Notes: a model not told the origin generated them from the sequence alone. A stretch of DNA of 64,000 nucleotides from Hydrogenophaga sp. (GCF_026125785.1 NZ_JAHCKL010000015.1:1-64000); one strand, 5' to 3'. Counted from the stretch's first letter, positions 52,634-61,451 are shown. Numbers and translations are program-made.

Positions 52634-53592
52634 TCGATCTTCAGGTTGGCCTTGCGGATGGTCTGTTCCCAGCGTGCCGCGTCTTCCTTGATGACCCGGT
52701 CGAACTCGGCCGGCCCCGCGCAGGCCACGATCTCCTTGAACTGGCGCGTGGTCTCCGGGTCCTTGCAGGTCGCCAGGATCTGTTGCGTGAGCTTCTCCGC
52801 CACCGCCGGCGGCAGCTTGGCCGGTGCCATCAGGCCGGTCCACACCGGCACCTCCAGGCCCTTGATGCCGGTGGCCTCGGCCATGGTCGGCGCGCCGTTG
52901 GCGCTGGGCAGCCGCTGGGAGGAGAAGGTGGCCAGGATGCGCACCTGCCCGGCCTGCACCTGCGACTCCAGCGAGGTCGAGCTGGTGATGATCAGGGGCA
53001 CCTGGCCACCCAGCAGGTCGCGGATGGAGCCGATGCCCTGGTAGGGGACGAAAGTGAACTTGACGCCGGCCGCCTGCGCGAAGAGTTCGCCCACCAGGTG
53101 GCTGATGGCGCCCACGCCGGTGGTCGCCACCGTGAGGCCGCCAGGGCTGACCTTGGCGGTCTGCAGCACGTCGGCCACGGTCTTGAAGGGGCTGTCGGCG
53201 CGCACCGCCAGCGACATCGGCATGTCCGCGATCATGGCCAGCGGCGTGAAGGCGGTCTTCGCGTCGTAGGGCATGCTGGTGCGCAGGTAGGGCGCGATGG
53301 TCAGCGCCGCGCCGGTGGTGAGAAAGAGGGTCTTGCCATCGGCCGCTGCGCGCGCCACGAAGGTGGCGGCCAGCGTGCCCGCGGCGCCGGGTTTGTTCTC
53401 CACCACCACCGGGTTGCCCAGCGAGTCTGCCAGCCTGAGCGCGTAGAACCGGGCCATGGCATCGAGCTGGCCACCGGCCTGGAACGGAACAACCAGGCTG
53501 ACCGGGCGCGTGTCCGCGCTTTGCGCGTGCGCGGTCGCGAGGTTCAGCGCAGCCAGCAGCGCGGCCAGGAATCGGAAGGGCAGACGTTTCAT
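52630..53592 (-). CDS. Bug/TctC-family periplasmic solute-binding protein
   Basis: 320 residues. The signal peptide is about 1-23 (LNLATAHAQS). The mature protein shows the Bug pattern VSLVVPFQAGGQLDAMAR, VVVENKPGAAGTLAA and YQGIGSIRDLLGGQV. ATG at 53592 chosen because GGAG lies six bases upstream; an ATG 12 bases earlier is also possible. These proteins bind carboxylates or other small acids for TctAB-type tripartite transporters or sensing. No TctA/TctB genes are present, as is common for Bug proteins in Burkholderiales. Ligand unknown. Confidence 0.93.
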   Translation of the reverse strand: MKRLPFRFLAALLAALNLATAHAQSADTRPVSLVVPFQAGGQLDAMARFYALRLADSLGNPVVVENKPGAAGTLAATFVARAAADGKTLFLTTGAALTIAPYLRTSMPYDAKTAFTPLAMIADMPMSLAVRADSPFKTVADVLQTAKVSPGGLTVATTGVGAISHLVGELFAQAAGVKFTFVPYQGIGSIRDLLGGQVPLIITSSTSLESQVQAGQVRILATFSSQRLPSANGAPTMAEATGIKGLEVPVWTGLMAPAKLPPAVAEKLTQQILATCKDPETTRQFKEIVACAGPAEFDRVIKEDAARWEQTIRKANLKIE

Positions 53593-53644
53593 CGGAAGCT
53601 CCATCAGGGTTGAGAATCGTGGTGGGAGGCCCCGCTGGGAGACC

Positions 53645-54850
53645 TCAGGACAGGGCCAGCCGAGCGGCGCTCAGTGCCTGCGAAAAATCGTCGATCAGGT
53701 CCTGGATGTTTTCCAGGCCCGCGTGGATGCGGATCAGCGGCCCCTCCAGCGCGGGCTGGCTGACCGAGCGCGTGGGCGTGCCCACCGGCAGCGCCAGGCT
53801 TTCGTAGCCGCCCCAGGACAGGCCGATGCCAAAGAGCTGCAGGCGAGAGAACAGCGTGGAGAGCTGCGCCTGGCCAACCGGCTGCAGCTCGATGGCGAAC
53901 AGGCCGCTGGCACCCAGGAAGTCGCGCCGCCAGAGCCGGTGGCCGGGATCGTCCGGCAAGGCCGGATGCAGCACGCGCCGCACCAGCGGATGGGCGCGCA
54001 GGGCTTGGGCCAACGCGATGCCATTGCTCTCATGCTGGCGCAGGCGCACGCCCAGGCTGCGAATGCCCCGCAGCGCCAGGAAGATGTCGTCGGGGCCGGC
54101 GGTCTGCCCCAGGTCGTGCGCGCCCTCGCGCAGGCGGTCCCAGGCGCGGGCATTGGCCGTGGCCACGCCCAGCAGGGCGTCCGAATGGCCGATCAGGTAC
54201 TTGGTCGCGGACTGGATCGAAATGTCCACGCCGTGTTCGAACGGCTTGAAGAAGAGCGGCGTGGCCCAGGTGTTGTCCATGATCACCAGCGCGCCCACGG
54301 TGCGCGCCTGCTCCGCGATGGCGCCGATGTCCTGGATCTCGAACGTGAGCGAGCCCGGCGACTCGACGAAGACGAGCCGCGTGTTGCGGCGCAGGCGGCT
54401 GCGCAGGCCGGTGGTCTCGTGCGGACCGTAGAACTCCACCTCCACCCCCAGGCGCGACAGCACATGGGTGGCGAAATGCCGCGTCGGGCCGTACACGCTG
54501 TCGGTGATCAGCACGTGGTCCCCTGAACGCACGACGGCGAGCAGTGCGTGCGCGCACGCCGCCAGGCCCGAAGGGAAGACCAGCGAGGCGTGGCCCCCTT
54601 CCAGCCGGGCCACGGAGCTTTCCAGGGCGCGCGTGGTGGCGGTGCCGAAACGGCCATAGCTGGCGTACGGGTTGTTGGGCAGCTTGCGCGCTTCCCACTC
54701 CTCCAGGGAGCTGGCGAGGATGGTCGAACCGCGGCACACCGGCGTGTTGACCAGTCCGTCGAAAGCCTGGGGATTGCGACCGGCCTGTATGGCCATGGTC
54801 TCGGTGCGCCAGTCTGTGCCTGCTGGCGTTGGGTGGGCGAATTCAGTCAT
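53645..54850 (-). CDS. Cys/Met metabolism PLP-dependent enzyme (cystathionine beta-lyase-like)
   Basis: 401 residues. The family landmarks are YASYGRFGTATTRALES near residue 63, FPSGLAACAHALLAV, IMDNTWATPLFFKPFEHG and the PLP-lysine block SIQSATKYLIGHSDALLG. The C-terminal SWGGYESLALPV is the substrate-carboxylate region typical of MetC-type cystathionine beta-lyases. It probably cleaves a C-S bond of cystathionine or a related sulfur amino acid. It is divergent from an Lrp-type regulator, with 105 bases between starts, and leads the minus-strand group (TctC, GcvH, FAD enzyme, SDR). Confidence 0.9.
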   Translation of the reverse strand: MTEFAHPTPAGTDWRTETMAIQAGRNPQAFDGLVNTPVCRGSTILASSLEEWEARKLPNNPYASYGRFGTATTRALESSVARLEGGHASLVFPSGLAACAHALLAVVRSGDHVLITDSVYGPTRHFATHVLSRLGVEVEFYGPHETTGLRSRLRRNTRLVFVESPGSLTFEIQDIGAIAEQARTVGALVIMDNTWATPLFFKPFEHGVDISIQSATKYLIGHSDALLGVATANARAWDRLREGAHDLGQTAGPDDIFLALRGIRSLGVRLRQHESNGIALAQALRAHPLVRRVLHPALPDDPGHRLWRRDFLGASGLFAIELQPVGQAQLSTLFSRLQLFGIGLSWGGYESLALPVGTPTRSVSQPALEGPLIRIHAGLENIQDLIDDFSQALSAARLALS

Positions 54851-54955
54851 GCAGCGACTGTAGGTGCGCAGCGCAGGGAGATTGTTCTGAAATCAACCAC
54901 GTTCGGCTAAATTCTGAGCACCGCATGCTAAGCATCGGTGAAAAAAGGAATGCTC

Positions 54956-55429
54956 ATGCGTCAGATCGACAATGTAGACAAAAAGATTCTGGATTCGCTG
55001 CAGGACGACTGCACCGTGCCCGTGGCCGAACTCGCCGCCAACGTCGGCCTGACGGCAACCCCGTGCTGGCGCCGCGTGCAGCGCCTGGAGGAAGACGGCG
55101 TGATCCGCAAGAGGGTGGCGCTGCTGGACCCGGGCAAGGTCAACGTCGGCGTGACGGTGTTCGTGACCATCCGCACCAGCCACCACGACATGAAGTGGCT
55201 GCGCTCGTTCACGGCGCTGGTGACGGCGATTCCCGAGGTGGTCGAGTTCTACCGCATGTCCGGGCAGGCCGACTACCTGCTGCGCATCGTGGTGCCCGAC
55301 ATTGCCGCCTACGACCGGGTCTACAAGCAGCTCATCAACGGCACCGACCTGTCGGACGTCACGTCCAGCTTCGCGATGGAGCAGATCAAGTACACCACGC
55401 GGCTGCCGCTGCACCACGCGGTGGCCTGA
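54956..55429 (+). CDS. Lrp/AsnC-family transcriptional regulator
   Basis: 157 residues. The N-terminal helix-turn-helix is VDKKILDSLQDDCTVPVAEL, then TATPCWRRVQRLEEDGVI; the RAM ligand-binding domain has FYRMSGQADYLLRIVVPD. ATG at 54956 preferred because AAAGGAA lies directly upstream; upstream GTG and ATG codons in the frame are possible. Lrp-type proteins often control the divergent amino-acid gene, here the Cys/Met PLP enzyme, with an amino acid as effector. Confidence 0.93.
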   Translation: MRQIDNVDKKILDSLQDDCTVPVAELAANVGLTATPCWRRVQRLEEDGVIRKRVALLDPGKVNVGVTVFVTIRTSHHDMKWLRSFTALVTAIPEVVEFYRMSGQADYLLRIVVPDIAAYDRVYKQLINGTDLSDVTSSFAMEQIKYTTRLPLHHAVA

Positions 55430-55440
55430 GGCTGGCCGGT

Positions 55441-55737
55441 TCAGCGCAGGCCGCCCACGTACGGCGCGGTGGCGGCCTGCAGCGACGCGGCCGCCGCCTG
55501 CAGCAGCGGCTTGCGCTCGGGCAGGCCCATCTGCGCGATGCCCGCTTCCAGCTTGTCGGCCCAGGGCAGCAGTTCGGCGTGGCCGTCCTGCGTGGCCTTC
55601 TCGCGGGCGAAGCGCACGATCTCGCGCGCGTAGTCGGCGTTGGTCGCCATCCACTCGGTGTCGGTCACGCGGCCGGTCTTGCGCCGCAGCAGCACATGCA
55701 GGTGGGCGGCGATGGCGAACAGGTCGCTGCTGCTCAT
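55441..55737 (-). CDS. Hypothetical protein downstream of amtB
   Basis: 98 residues, mostly helical, no membrane spans or signal peptide. It contains RRKTGRVTDTEWMATN and FAREKATQDGHAELL. No family recognised. Its start codon lies four bases behind the amtB stop, so it is almost certainly co-transcribed with amtB; it may be a small cytoplasmic accessory conserved in related bacteria. It is convergent with the Lrp gene. Confidence 0.7.
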   Translation of the reverse strand: MSSSDLFAIAAHLHVLLRRKTGRVTDTEWMATNADYAREIVRFAREKATQDGHAELLPWADKLEAGIAQMGLPERKPLLQAAAASLQAATAPYVGGLR

Positions 55738-55741
55738 GGTC

Positions 55742-57142
55742 TCAGCCCACCTGTTCGTGGTGCAGCGAAACGTCCAGGCCCGCGCGTTCCTCGCTCTCGC
55801 GCACCCGCAGCGTGGCGAAGCGCGAGACGATCCACAGCACCACCGCCGTCATGAAGAGGCTGTAGGCCAGCACCGCCACGCAGCCGACGAGCTGGGCCAT
55901 GAAGCTGGCCTGCACGCCGGAGATGGCAGGGTCCGCCAGCAGGCCGGTGAGCAGCGCGCCCACCAGGCCGCCCACGCCGTGCACGCCGAACACGTCCAGC
56001 GAATCGTCCGCGCGCAGGCGGCGCTTGAGGGCCGTGGCGCCCCAGTAGCAGGCCACGCCGGCCACCAGGCCGATCAGCAGCGCCGAGCGCGGCGTGACGA
56101 AGCCGGCGGCCGGCGTGATGGCCACCAGGCCGGCGACGACGCCCGAGCACAGGCCCAGCAGCGTGGCGCGCTTGCGCGCCAGCCACTCGGCCGCCATCCA
56201 GGCCAGGGCGCCCGAGGCGGCGGCCACGTGCGTGACCAGCAGCGCCAGGCCGGCACGGCCGTCGGCGGTGAGCGCCGAGCCCGCATTGAAGCCGAACCAG
56301 CCGACCCACAGCAGGCCGGTGCCCGCCATCGTCAGGCCCAGGTTGAAGGGCACGAAAGGTTCGCGGCCGTAGCCGGTGCGTGGCCCCAGCGCATAGGCGC
56401 AGACCAGCGCGGCCGCGCCAGCGTTGATGTGCACCACCGCGCCGCCGGCAAAGTCCAGCACCCCCAGTTGCGCCAGCCAGCCGCCGGGCTCCCACACCCA
56501 GTGCGCGATCGGTGCGTACACCAGCAGCAGCCACAGGCCGGCGAAACCCAGCAGGGCACCGAAGTGCATGCGCTCCACCAGAGCGCCCACCACCAGCGCG
56601 CAGGTGATGATGGCAAAGGTGAGCTGGAACATGGCGAACACCGCCTCGGGCACGTGCGGTGCGATGTGGCTCACCGCCACCTGGCCCTTCTCGCCCAGGA
56701 ACTCCATGCCGGCGAAACCCACGCGGCCCAGGCCGCCGACGAAGGCGCCGGCCAGCTCGCCTGGTGTGAACGCCAGCGAATACGCCAGCCCGAACCACAG
56801 CACACTGACCAGTGCCGCGATGCCGACCACGCTGGCCATGGTGTTGATCACATTGAAGCGGCGCACCATGCCGCCATAGAACAGGGCGATGCCCGGCAGC
56901 GTCATGAGCAAAACCAGTGCGGTGCTCACCATCAGCCACGCGGTGTCGGCCCCCTGCACGTGGCTGGCGTCCACCAACCCGGGTGCGCTCAGCGTGACTT
57001 CCGTCACGGCCGGCGCGGCGGCCTCCTGCGCGGCCGCCAGCCCCTGGCCCAGCAGCAGGGCCGGGACGAAGAAAAATGAGCGAAAAAGTGCTCGAAAACG
57101 GCAAAGCGAAGCCTGCCGTGCCACGTCACGGTCTTTTTGCAT
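55742..57142 (-). CDS. amtB: Ammonium transporter AmtB
   Basis: 466 residues. A signal-like N-terminus (to about 45) precedes 11 membrane spans. The twin-histidine pore residues are visible in FAGGAVVHINAG and VFGVHGVGG. The phenylalanine-gate and substrate-site region includes LWFGLAYSLAF. It conducts ammonium across the inner membrane and is normally controlled by GlnK, whose gene is not adjacent. ATG at 57142 has AAGGTGA upstream. A sigma-54 promoter and NtrC-like sites lie upstream (57178-57287), which fits nitrogen control. Confidence 0.96.
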   Translation of the reverse strand: MQKDRDVARQASLCRFRALFRSFFFVPALLLGQGLAAAQEAAAPAVTEVTLSAPGLVDASHVQGADTAWLMVSTALVLLMTLPGIALFYGGMVRRFNVINTMASVVGIAALVSVLWFGLAYSLAFTPGELAGAFVGGLGRVGFAGMEFLGEKGQVAVSHIAPHVPEAVFAMFQLTFAIITCALVVGALVERMHFGALLGFAGLWLLLVYAPIAHWVWEPGGWLAQLGVLDFAGGAVVHINAGAAALVCAYALGPRTGYGREPFVPFNLGLTMAGTGLLWVGWFGFNAGSALTADGRAGLALLVTHVAAASGALAWMAAEWLARKRATLLGLCSGVVAGLVAITPAAGFVTPRSALLIGLVAGVACYWGATALKRRLRADDSLDVFGVHGVGGLVGALLTGLLADPAISGVQASFMAQLVGCVAVLAYSLFMTAVVLWIVSRFATLRVRESEERAGLDVSLHHEQVG

Positions 57143-57177
57143 GTAGTCACCTTTCCCAACGAGAGGGCTTTCCGTGG

Positions 57178-57193
57178 TGCATTTCCTGTGCCA
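57178..57193 (-). promoter_or_regulatory. Sigma-54 promoter of amtB
   Basis: On the minus strand the sequence is TGGCACAGGAAATGCA: a perfect TGGCAC at -24 and GC at -12 with the required ten-base spacing between GG and GC. The predicted start lies about ten bases further, some 25 bases before the amtB ATG. A GGGCTTTCC/GGAAAGCCC inverted repeat (57165-57220) flanks it. Confidence 0.75.
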
Positions 57194-57223
57194 AGGGAGA
57201 ACCCTTGCAAGGGAAAGCCCGGA

Positions 57224-57240
57224 TGCACGGGGGTGGTGCG
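57224..57240. promoter_or_regulatory. NtrC-like binding site 1
   Basis: TGCACG-GGGGT-GGTGCG matches 10 of the 12 specified bases of the NtrC consensus TGCACC-N5-GGTGCA. It lies about 30 bases upstream of the amtB -24 element. Confidence 0.55.
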
Positions 57241-57270
57241 AGCCGTTACAGTGCGGGCACTCGCAAGCAG

Positions 57271-57287
57271 CGCACCGCGCTGGTGAC
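57271..57287. promoter_or_regulatory. NtrC-like binding site 2
   Basis: CGCACC-GCGCT-GGTGAC matches 9 of the 12 specified bases of TGCACC-N5-GGTGCA. It is about 80 bases upstream of the amtB -24 element, a usual enhancer distance. Spacing from site 1 (47 bases centre to centre) is four to five helical turns. Confidence 0.5.
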
Positions 57288-57364
57288 CGCGGGGGACCGA
57301 GGAGACAACCGAGTCCAACCACAACCAACGTTCCTGAGCGTCCCCAGAGATGCCTGATTCAAAC

Positions 57365-57393
57365 AACCGACCCGTGTGGGTCGGTTTTTTTTT
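57365..57393 (+). terminator. Intrinsic terminator with no upstream gene
   Basis: AACCGACCC-GTGT-GGGTCGGTT followed by an uninterrupted T-run: a textbook plus-strand rho-independent terminator. No plus-strand protein gene precedes it between the divergent amtB promoter and here, so it may end a small RNA that starts near 57200-57300. Confidence 0.85.
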
Positions 57394-57428
57394 GGCTGTG
57401 CTCGGCGGATGTGTGGTGGTCAACACAA

Positions 57429-57452
57429 TTCCGATTTGTGCCGAAATCGGAA
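57429..57452. promoter_or_regulatory. Palindrome TTCCGATTT-N6-AAATCGGAA, putative enhancer for hydrogenase genes
   Basis: A perfect nine-base inverted repeat with a six-base spacer, about 130 bases upstream of the hydrogenase sigma-54-type promoter. This is the position expected for an upstream activating site of a HoxA/HupR-type NtrC-family activator. The binding protein is inferred only from distance and symmetry. Confidence 0.55.
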
Positions 57453-57570
57453 GATTCCCATCCATTTACGGAACGGCTCTTCAGAGGCGGTGTTTTTTCT
57501 GTCAGGAAAAATACAAATAAATCAATGACATAGAAGAGATCATCCGTACTTTCCCTGATCTGGTGCACGG

Positions 57571-57586
57571 TGGCCTGCCATTTGCA
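57571..57586 (+). promoter_or_regulatory. Sigma-54-type promoter of the hydrogenase operon
   Basis: TGGCCTGCCATTTGCA has TGGC at -24 and TTGCA at -12 with the exact GG-N10-GC spacing of sigma-54 promoters. The predicted start is about 57597, giving a leader of about 75 bases before hyaA. Membrane-bound hydrogenase operons of hydrogen-oxidising bacteria such as Cupriavidus use this promoter class with HoxA. Confidence 0.6.
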
Positions 57587-57671
57587 AACGGCAACTCGCC
57601 TGCCTGTCCGGGGTGGGCCCAGAGCGGACGCGAAGGCCGCCGCCCCCACCAGCCCATGGAGACAACCCACG

Positions 57672-58763
57672 ATGGAAACCTTCTACGAGGTCATGCGCCG
57701 CAAAGGCATCTCGCGCCGCAGCTTTCTGAAGTACTGCTCGCTCACGGCCACCTCCCTAGGGCTGGCCCCTTCGTTCGTGCCGCAGATCGCCCACGCCATG
57801 GAAAACAAGCCGCGCACGCCGGTGCTGTGGCTGCATGGCCTGGAGTGCACCTGCTGCACGGAGAGCTTCATCCGCAGCGCGCACCCGCTGGCCAAGGACG
57901 TGGTGCTCTCCATGATCTCGCTGGACTACGACGACACCCTGATGGCCGCCGCCGGCCACCAGGCCGAGGCCATCCTCGAAGAGATCATGACCAAGTACAA
58001 GGGCCAGTACATCCTTGCGGTGGAGGGCAACCCGCCGCTCAATGAGGACGGCATGTTCTGCATCCAGTCGGGCAAGCCCTTCATCGAAAAGCTCAAGCAC
58101 GTGGCCAAGGACGCCAAGGCCATCATCGCCTGGGGCTCCTGTGCCTCCTGGGGCTGCGTGCAGGCCGCCAAGCCCAACCCGACGCAGGCCACGCCCATCC
58201 ACAAGGTCATCACCGACAAGCCCATCATCAAGGTGCCGGGCTGCCCGCCCATTCCCGAGGTGATGACGGGCGTGATCACCTACATGCTCACCTTCGACCG
58301 CGTGCCCGAGCTGGACCGCCAGGGGCGGCCGAAGATGTTCTACAGCCAGCGCATCCACGACAAGTGCTACCGCCGTCCGCACTTCGACGCCGGCCAGTTC
58401 GTCGAGGCCTGGGACGACGAATCCGCGCGCAGGGGCTACTGCCTCTACAAGGTGGGCTGCAAGGGCCCGACGACCTACAACGCCTGCTCCACCGTGCAGT
58501 GGAACGAGGGCACCAGCTTCCCGATCAAGGCCGGCCACGGCTGCATTGGCTGCTCCGAGGACGGCTTCTGGGACAAGGGCTCGTTCTACGACCGCCTCAC
58601 CGATATCCACGCCTTCGGCATCGAGGCCAATGCCGACCAGATCGGCGCCACCGCCGCCGGCGTGGTCGGCGCGGCGGTGGCCGCGCACGCCGCCATCTCG
58701 GTGGCCAAGCGGGCGCGCGACAACGCCCGCAAGTCCGACGCGTCCGCACCCGCCAACCACTGA
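57672..58763 (+). CDS. hyaA: [NiFe] hydrogenase small subunit, oxygen-tolerant membrane-bound type
   Basis: 363 residues. A Tat signal SRRSFLKYC lies at 14-22, with cleavage expected after Ala42 (AHA). In mature numbering Cys17, Cys19, Cys20 (LECTCCTES) and Cys115, Cys120 (GSCASWGC) are all present. Cys19 and Cys120 are the two extra cysteines that make the [4Fe-3S] proximal cluster of oxygen-tolerant enzymes. Later cysteines serve the medial and distal clusters ([26 protein letters not shown]). A C-terminal hydrophobic helix (about 325-345) anchors it in the membrane next to the cytochrome b. It passes electrons from the NiFe site to HyaC. First gene of the operon. Confidence 0.97.
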   Translation: METFYEVMRRKGISRRSFLKYCSLTATSLGLAPSFVPQIAHAMENKPRTPVLWLHGLECTCCTESFIRSAHPLAKDVVLSMISLDYDDTLMAAAGHQAEAILEEIMTKYKGQYILAVEGNPPLNEDGMFCIQSGKPFIEKLKHVAKDAKAIIAWGSCASWGCVQAAKPNPTQATPIHKVITDKPIIKVPGCPPIPEVMTGVITYMLTFDRVPELDRQGRPKMFYSQRIHDKCYRRPHFDAGQFVEAWDDESARRGYCLYKVGCKGPTTYNACSTVQWNEGTSFPIKAGHGCIGCSEDGFWDKGSFYDRLTDIHAFGIEANADQIGATAAGVVGAAVAAHAAISVAKRARDNARKSDASAPANH

Positions 58764-58787
58764 CACGACAGAACGAGGAATCACAAG

Positions 58788-60647
58788 ATGGGTGCCTACG
58801 AAACTCAAGGTTTCCGCATGGACAACAGCGGCCGGCGCATCGTCGTCGACCCGGTGACCCGCATCGAGGGCCACATGCGCTGCGAGGTCAACCTCGACAG
58901 CAACAACGTGATCCGCAACGCCGTCTCCACCGGCACCATGTGGCGCGGGCTGGAGGTGATCCTGAAAGGCCGCGACCCGCGCGACGCCTGGGCCTTCGTC
59001 GAGCGCATCTGCGGCGTCTGCACCGGCTGCCATGCGCTGACCTCGGTGCGCGCGGTGGAGGACGCGCTGGGCATCCGCATCCCGCTCAACGCCCACCTGA
59101 TCCGCGAGATGATGGCCAAGACGCTGCAGGTGCACGACCATGCCGTGCACTTCTACCACCTGCATGCGCTGGACTGGGTGGACGTGGTGTCCTCGCTCAA
59201 GGCCGACCCGAAGAAGACCAGCGAGCTGCAGCACCTGGTCTCGCCTTCGCACCCGCTGTCGTCGCCGGGCTATTTCCGCGATGTGCAGAACCGCCTGAAG
59301 AAGTTCGTGGAAAGCGGCCAGCTCGGCCCCTTCGCCAACGGCTACTGGGGCTCCAAGGCCTACGTGCTGCCGCCCGAGGCCAACCTCATGGCCGTGACGC
59401 ACTACCTGGAGGCGCTGGACCTGCAGAAGGAGTGGGTCAAGGTCCACACCATCTTCGGCGGCAAGAACCCGCACCCCAACTACCTGGTGGGCGGCGTGCC
59501 CTGCGCCATCAACATCGACGGCGACGGCGCCGCGGGTGCCTCGATCAACATGGAGCGGCTCAACTTCGTGCAGGCCCGCATCCAGGAGATGATCGACTTC
59601 AACAACAACGTCTACGTGCCCGACGTGCTGGCCATCGGCACCATCTACAAGCAGGCGGGCTGGCTGTACGGCGGCGGCCTGTCGGCCACCAACGTGGCCG
59701 ACTACGGCACCTACGAGAAGGTGCCGTACGACCACAGCACGCACCAGCTGCCCGGCGGCGTGATCCTCGGTGGCGACTGGAACAAGATCCACGAGATCGA
59801 CCCGCGCGACCCCGAGCAGGTGCAGGAGTTCGTGACGCACAGCTGGTACAAGTACGGCGACGAGACCCAGGGCCTGCACCCGTGGGACGGCGTGACCGAG
59901 GCGAACTACAAGCCCGAGGGCCCGAACTTCAAGGGCACGCGCACGAAGATCGAGCAGCTCGACGAGTCGGCCAAGTACTCGTGGATCAAGTCGCCACGCT
60001 GGCGCGGCCACGCGGTGGAGGTGGGTCCGCTCTCGCGCTACATCCTGGGCTACGCGCACGCCCTGCAGGGCAACAAGTATTGCCAGCGCGTCAAGCAGCA
60101 GGTGGACGAATCGGCGGTGGCCATCAACAGCGCCATCCCCAAGGCCCTGGGCCTGCCCGAGACGAAGTACAGCGCCCAGCAATTGCTGCCTACCACCATT
60201 GGCCGCACCCTGGCGCGTGCGCTGGAGAGCCAGTACGCCGCCGAGATGATGATGGACGACTTCAAGCAGATGGTCGGCAACATCAAGGCCGGCGACCGCA
60301 GCACCGCCAACGTGGAGAAGTGGGACCCGAGCACCTGGCCCAAGGAGGCCAAGGGCGTGGGCACGGTGGCCGCGCCGCGCGGCATGCTGGGCCACTGGAT
60401 CCGCATCAAGGACGGCAAGATCGAGAACTACCAATGCGTGGTGCCCACCACCTGGAACGGCTCGCCGCGCGACCACAAGGGCCAGATCGGCGCCTTCGAG
60501 GCCTCGCTGATGAACACACCCATGGTCAACCCCGAGCAGCCGCTGGAAATCCTGCGCACCCTGCACAGCTTCGACCCCTGCCTGGCCTGCTCCACCCACG
60601 TGATGAGCGAAGACGGCCAGGAGATGAGCCGGGTCACGGTGAGATGA
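58788..60647 (+). CDS. hyaB: [NiFe] hydrogenase large subunit
   Basis: 619 residues. The four nickel-iron ligands are in [10 protein letters not shown] (Cys75 and Cys78) and DPCLACSTH (Cys598 and Cys601). Fifteen residues after His604 form the C-terminal peptide removed by the maturation protease HyaD once nickel is inserted. Oxidises H2 in the periplasm as a complex with HyaA and is carried out by the small subunit's Tat signal. ATG preceded by ACGAGGAA. 24 bases separate it from hyaA. Confidence 0.98.
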   Translation: MGAYETQGFRMDNSGRRIVVDPVTRIEGHMRCEVNLDSNNVIRNAVSTGTMWRGLEVILKGRDPRDAWAFVERICGVCTGCHALTSVRAVEDALGIRIPLNAHLIREMMAKTLQVHDHAVHFYHLHALDWVDVVSSLKADPKKTSELQHLVSPSHPLSSPGYFRDVQNRLKKFVESGQLGPFANGYWGSKAYVLPPEANLMAVTHYLEALDLQKEWVKVHTIFGGKNPHPNYLVGGVPCAINIDGDGAAGASINMERLNFVQARIQEMIDFNNNVYVPDVLAIGTIYKQAGWLYGGGLSATNVADYGTYEKVPYDHSTHQLPGGVILGGDWNKIHEIDPRDPEQVQEFVTHSWYKYGDETQGLHPWDGVTEANYKPEGPNFKGTRTKIEQLDESAKYSWIKSPRWRGHAVEVGPLSRYILGYAHALQGNKYCQRVKQQVDESAVAINSAIPKALGLPETKYSAQQLLPTTIGRTLARALESQYAAEMMMDDFKQMVGNIKAGDRSTANVEKWDPSTWPKEAKGVGTVAAPRGMLGHWIRIKDGKIENYQCVVPTTWNGSPRDHKGQIGAFEASLMNTPMVNPEQPLEILRTLHSFDPCLACSTHVMSEDGQEMSRVTVR

Positions 60648-60770
60648 CACCCCTGCGCCGCTTCGCGGCTTCCCCCCAAGGAGCGACGCACCCTGTGGCC
60701 CGGCCAAGCCGGTTCCACGGGTGCCCTGGGCAAGGCACGCGGCGCGTGGCTTCTGTCCGGTCAACGGCAT
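60648..60770 (+). repeat. Extragenic hairpin-rich repeat, copy 1
   Basis: The gap between hyaB and hupE holds CCCTGCGCCGCTTCGCGGCTTCCCCCC (as GCGCCGCTTCGCGGC hairpin) and GGCCCGGCCAAGCCGGTTCCACGG. Both elements recur in similar order at 62181-62260. This kind of element is common between genes in Comamonadaceae genomes as far as I know. Confidence 0.5.
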
Positions 60771-60794
60771 GAACACACAACGAGGAGAACCAAG

Positions 60795-61397
60795 ATGAAG
60801 GCACAAACCATCCGCGGCCTGATCGCCGCCACCCTGCTCACCGGCCTGGCCGGTGCCGCGCAGGCCCACACCGGCCACGGCACCAGCAGCCTGTTCGAAG
60901 GTCTGGTGCATCCCTTCGGCGCCGACCACCTGCTGGCCATGGTCGCCGTGGGCGTGTGGTCGGTTTCGGCACTGCCGGCCGGCAAGGCCTGGTGGGGCCC
61001 TGTAACTTTCCTGGGGGCGTTGATCGTCAGCGCCGCCTTGGGTGCGGCCGGCGTGACGGTGCCTTACCTGGAGCACGCGATCTCGCTGAGCGTGGTGCTG
61101 TTCGGCCTGATGCTGATCTTCGCCAGCCGCCGCCTGCCGGTGGCTCTGGGGCTGGGGCTGATCGCCGCCGCTTCGTCGCTGCATGGCCTCGCGCACGGCG
61201 CCGAGACGCCCGGGACCGGTTTTGCCGGCTACGCCGCCGGCTTCATGCTGACCACCGCGGCGCTGCATGTCGGAGGGGTCGGCATCGGCCTGGGCATCCG
61301 CCGCTGGCTGAGCGAACGCAGTGGCTGGGCGCTGGGTGGCCTGGGCGCGCTGCTGAGCGTGGCCGGTGTGTACCTTTTCGGCCAGCTCGCGGCCTGA
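60795..61397 (+). CDS. hupE: HupE/UreJ-family protein, putative nickel permease
   Basis: 200 residues. Signal peptide to about residue 23 (GAAQAHTGHG), six membrane spans. HPFGADHLLAMVAVGVW is the family's metal-binding HX5DH motif, and SSLHGLAHGAE is another histidine patch. HupE proteins bring nickel into the cell for hydrogenase maturation. It lies between hyaB and hyaC in the same direction. ATG preceded by GAGGAGA. Confidence 0.93.
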   Translation: MKAQTIRGLIAATLLTGLAGAAQAHTGHGTSSLFEGLVHPFGADHLLAMVAVGVWSVSALPAGKAWWGPVTFLGALIVSAALGAAGVTVPYLEHAISLSVVLFGLMLIFASRRLPVALGLGLIAAASSLHGLAHGAETPGTGFAGYAAGFMLTTAALHVGGVGIGLGIRRWLSERSGWALGGLGALLSVAGVYLFGQLAA

Positions 61398-61451
61398 GCG
61401 CCGCCGCCGGCTTCGACCGATCGATCAACGGGCCGCGCCCAGGAGGTCACC

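Larger units (their letters stand above)
57143..57671. other. Control region between amtB and the hydrogenase operon
   Basis: 529 bases without a protein gene. Left to right it holds a leftward sigma-54 promoter for amtB with two NtrC-like sites, a plus-strand intrinsic terminator (57365-57393), a 24-base palindrome (57429-57452), an AT-rich stretch with an IHF-like AATCAA-N4-ATA (57520-57532), and a rightward sigma-54-type promoter (57571-57586) for the hydrogenase genes. Each is listed separately where supported. Confidence 0.7.
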
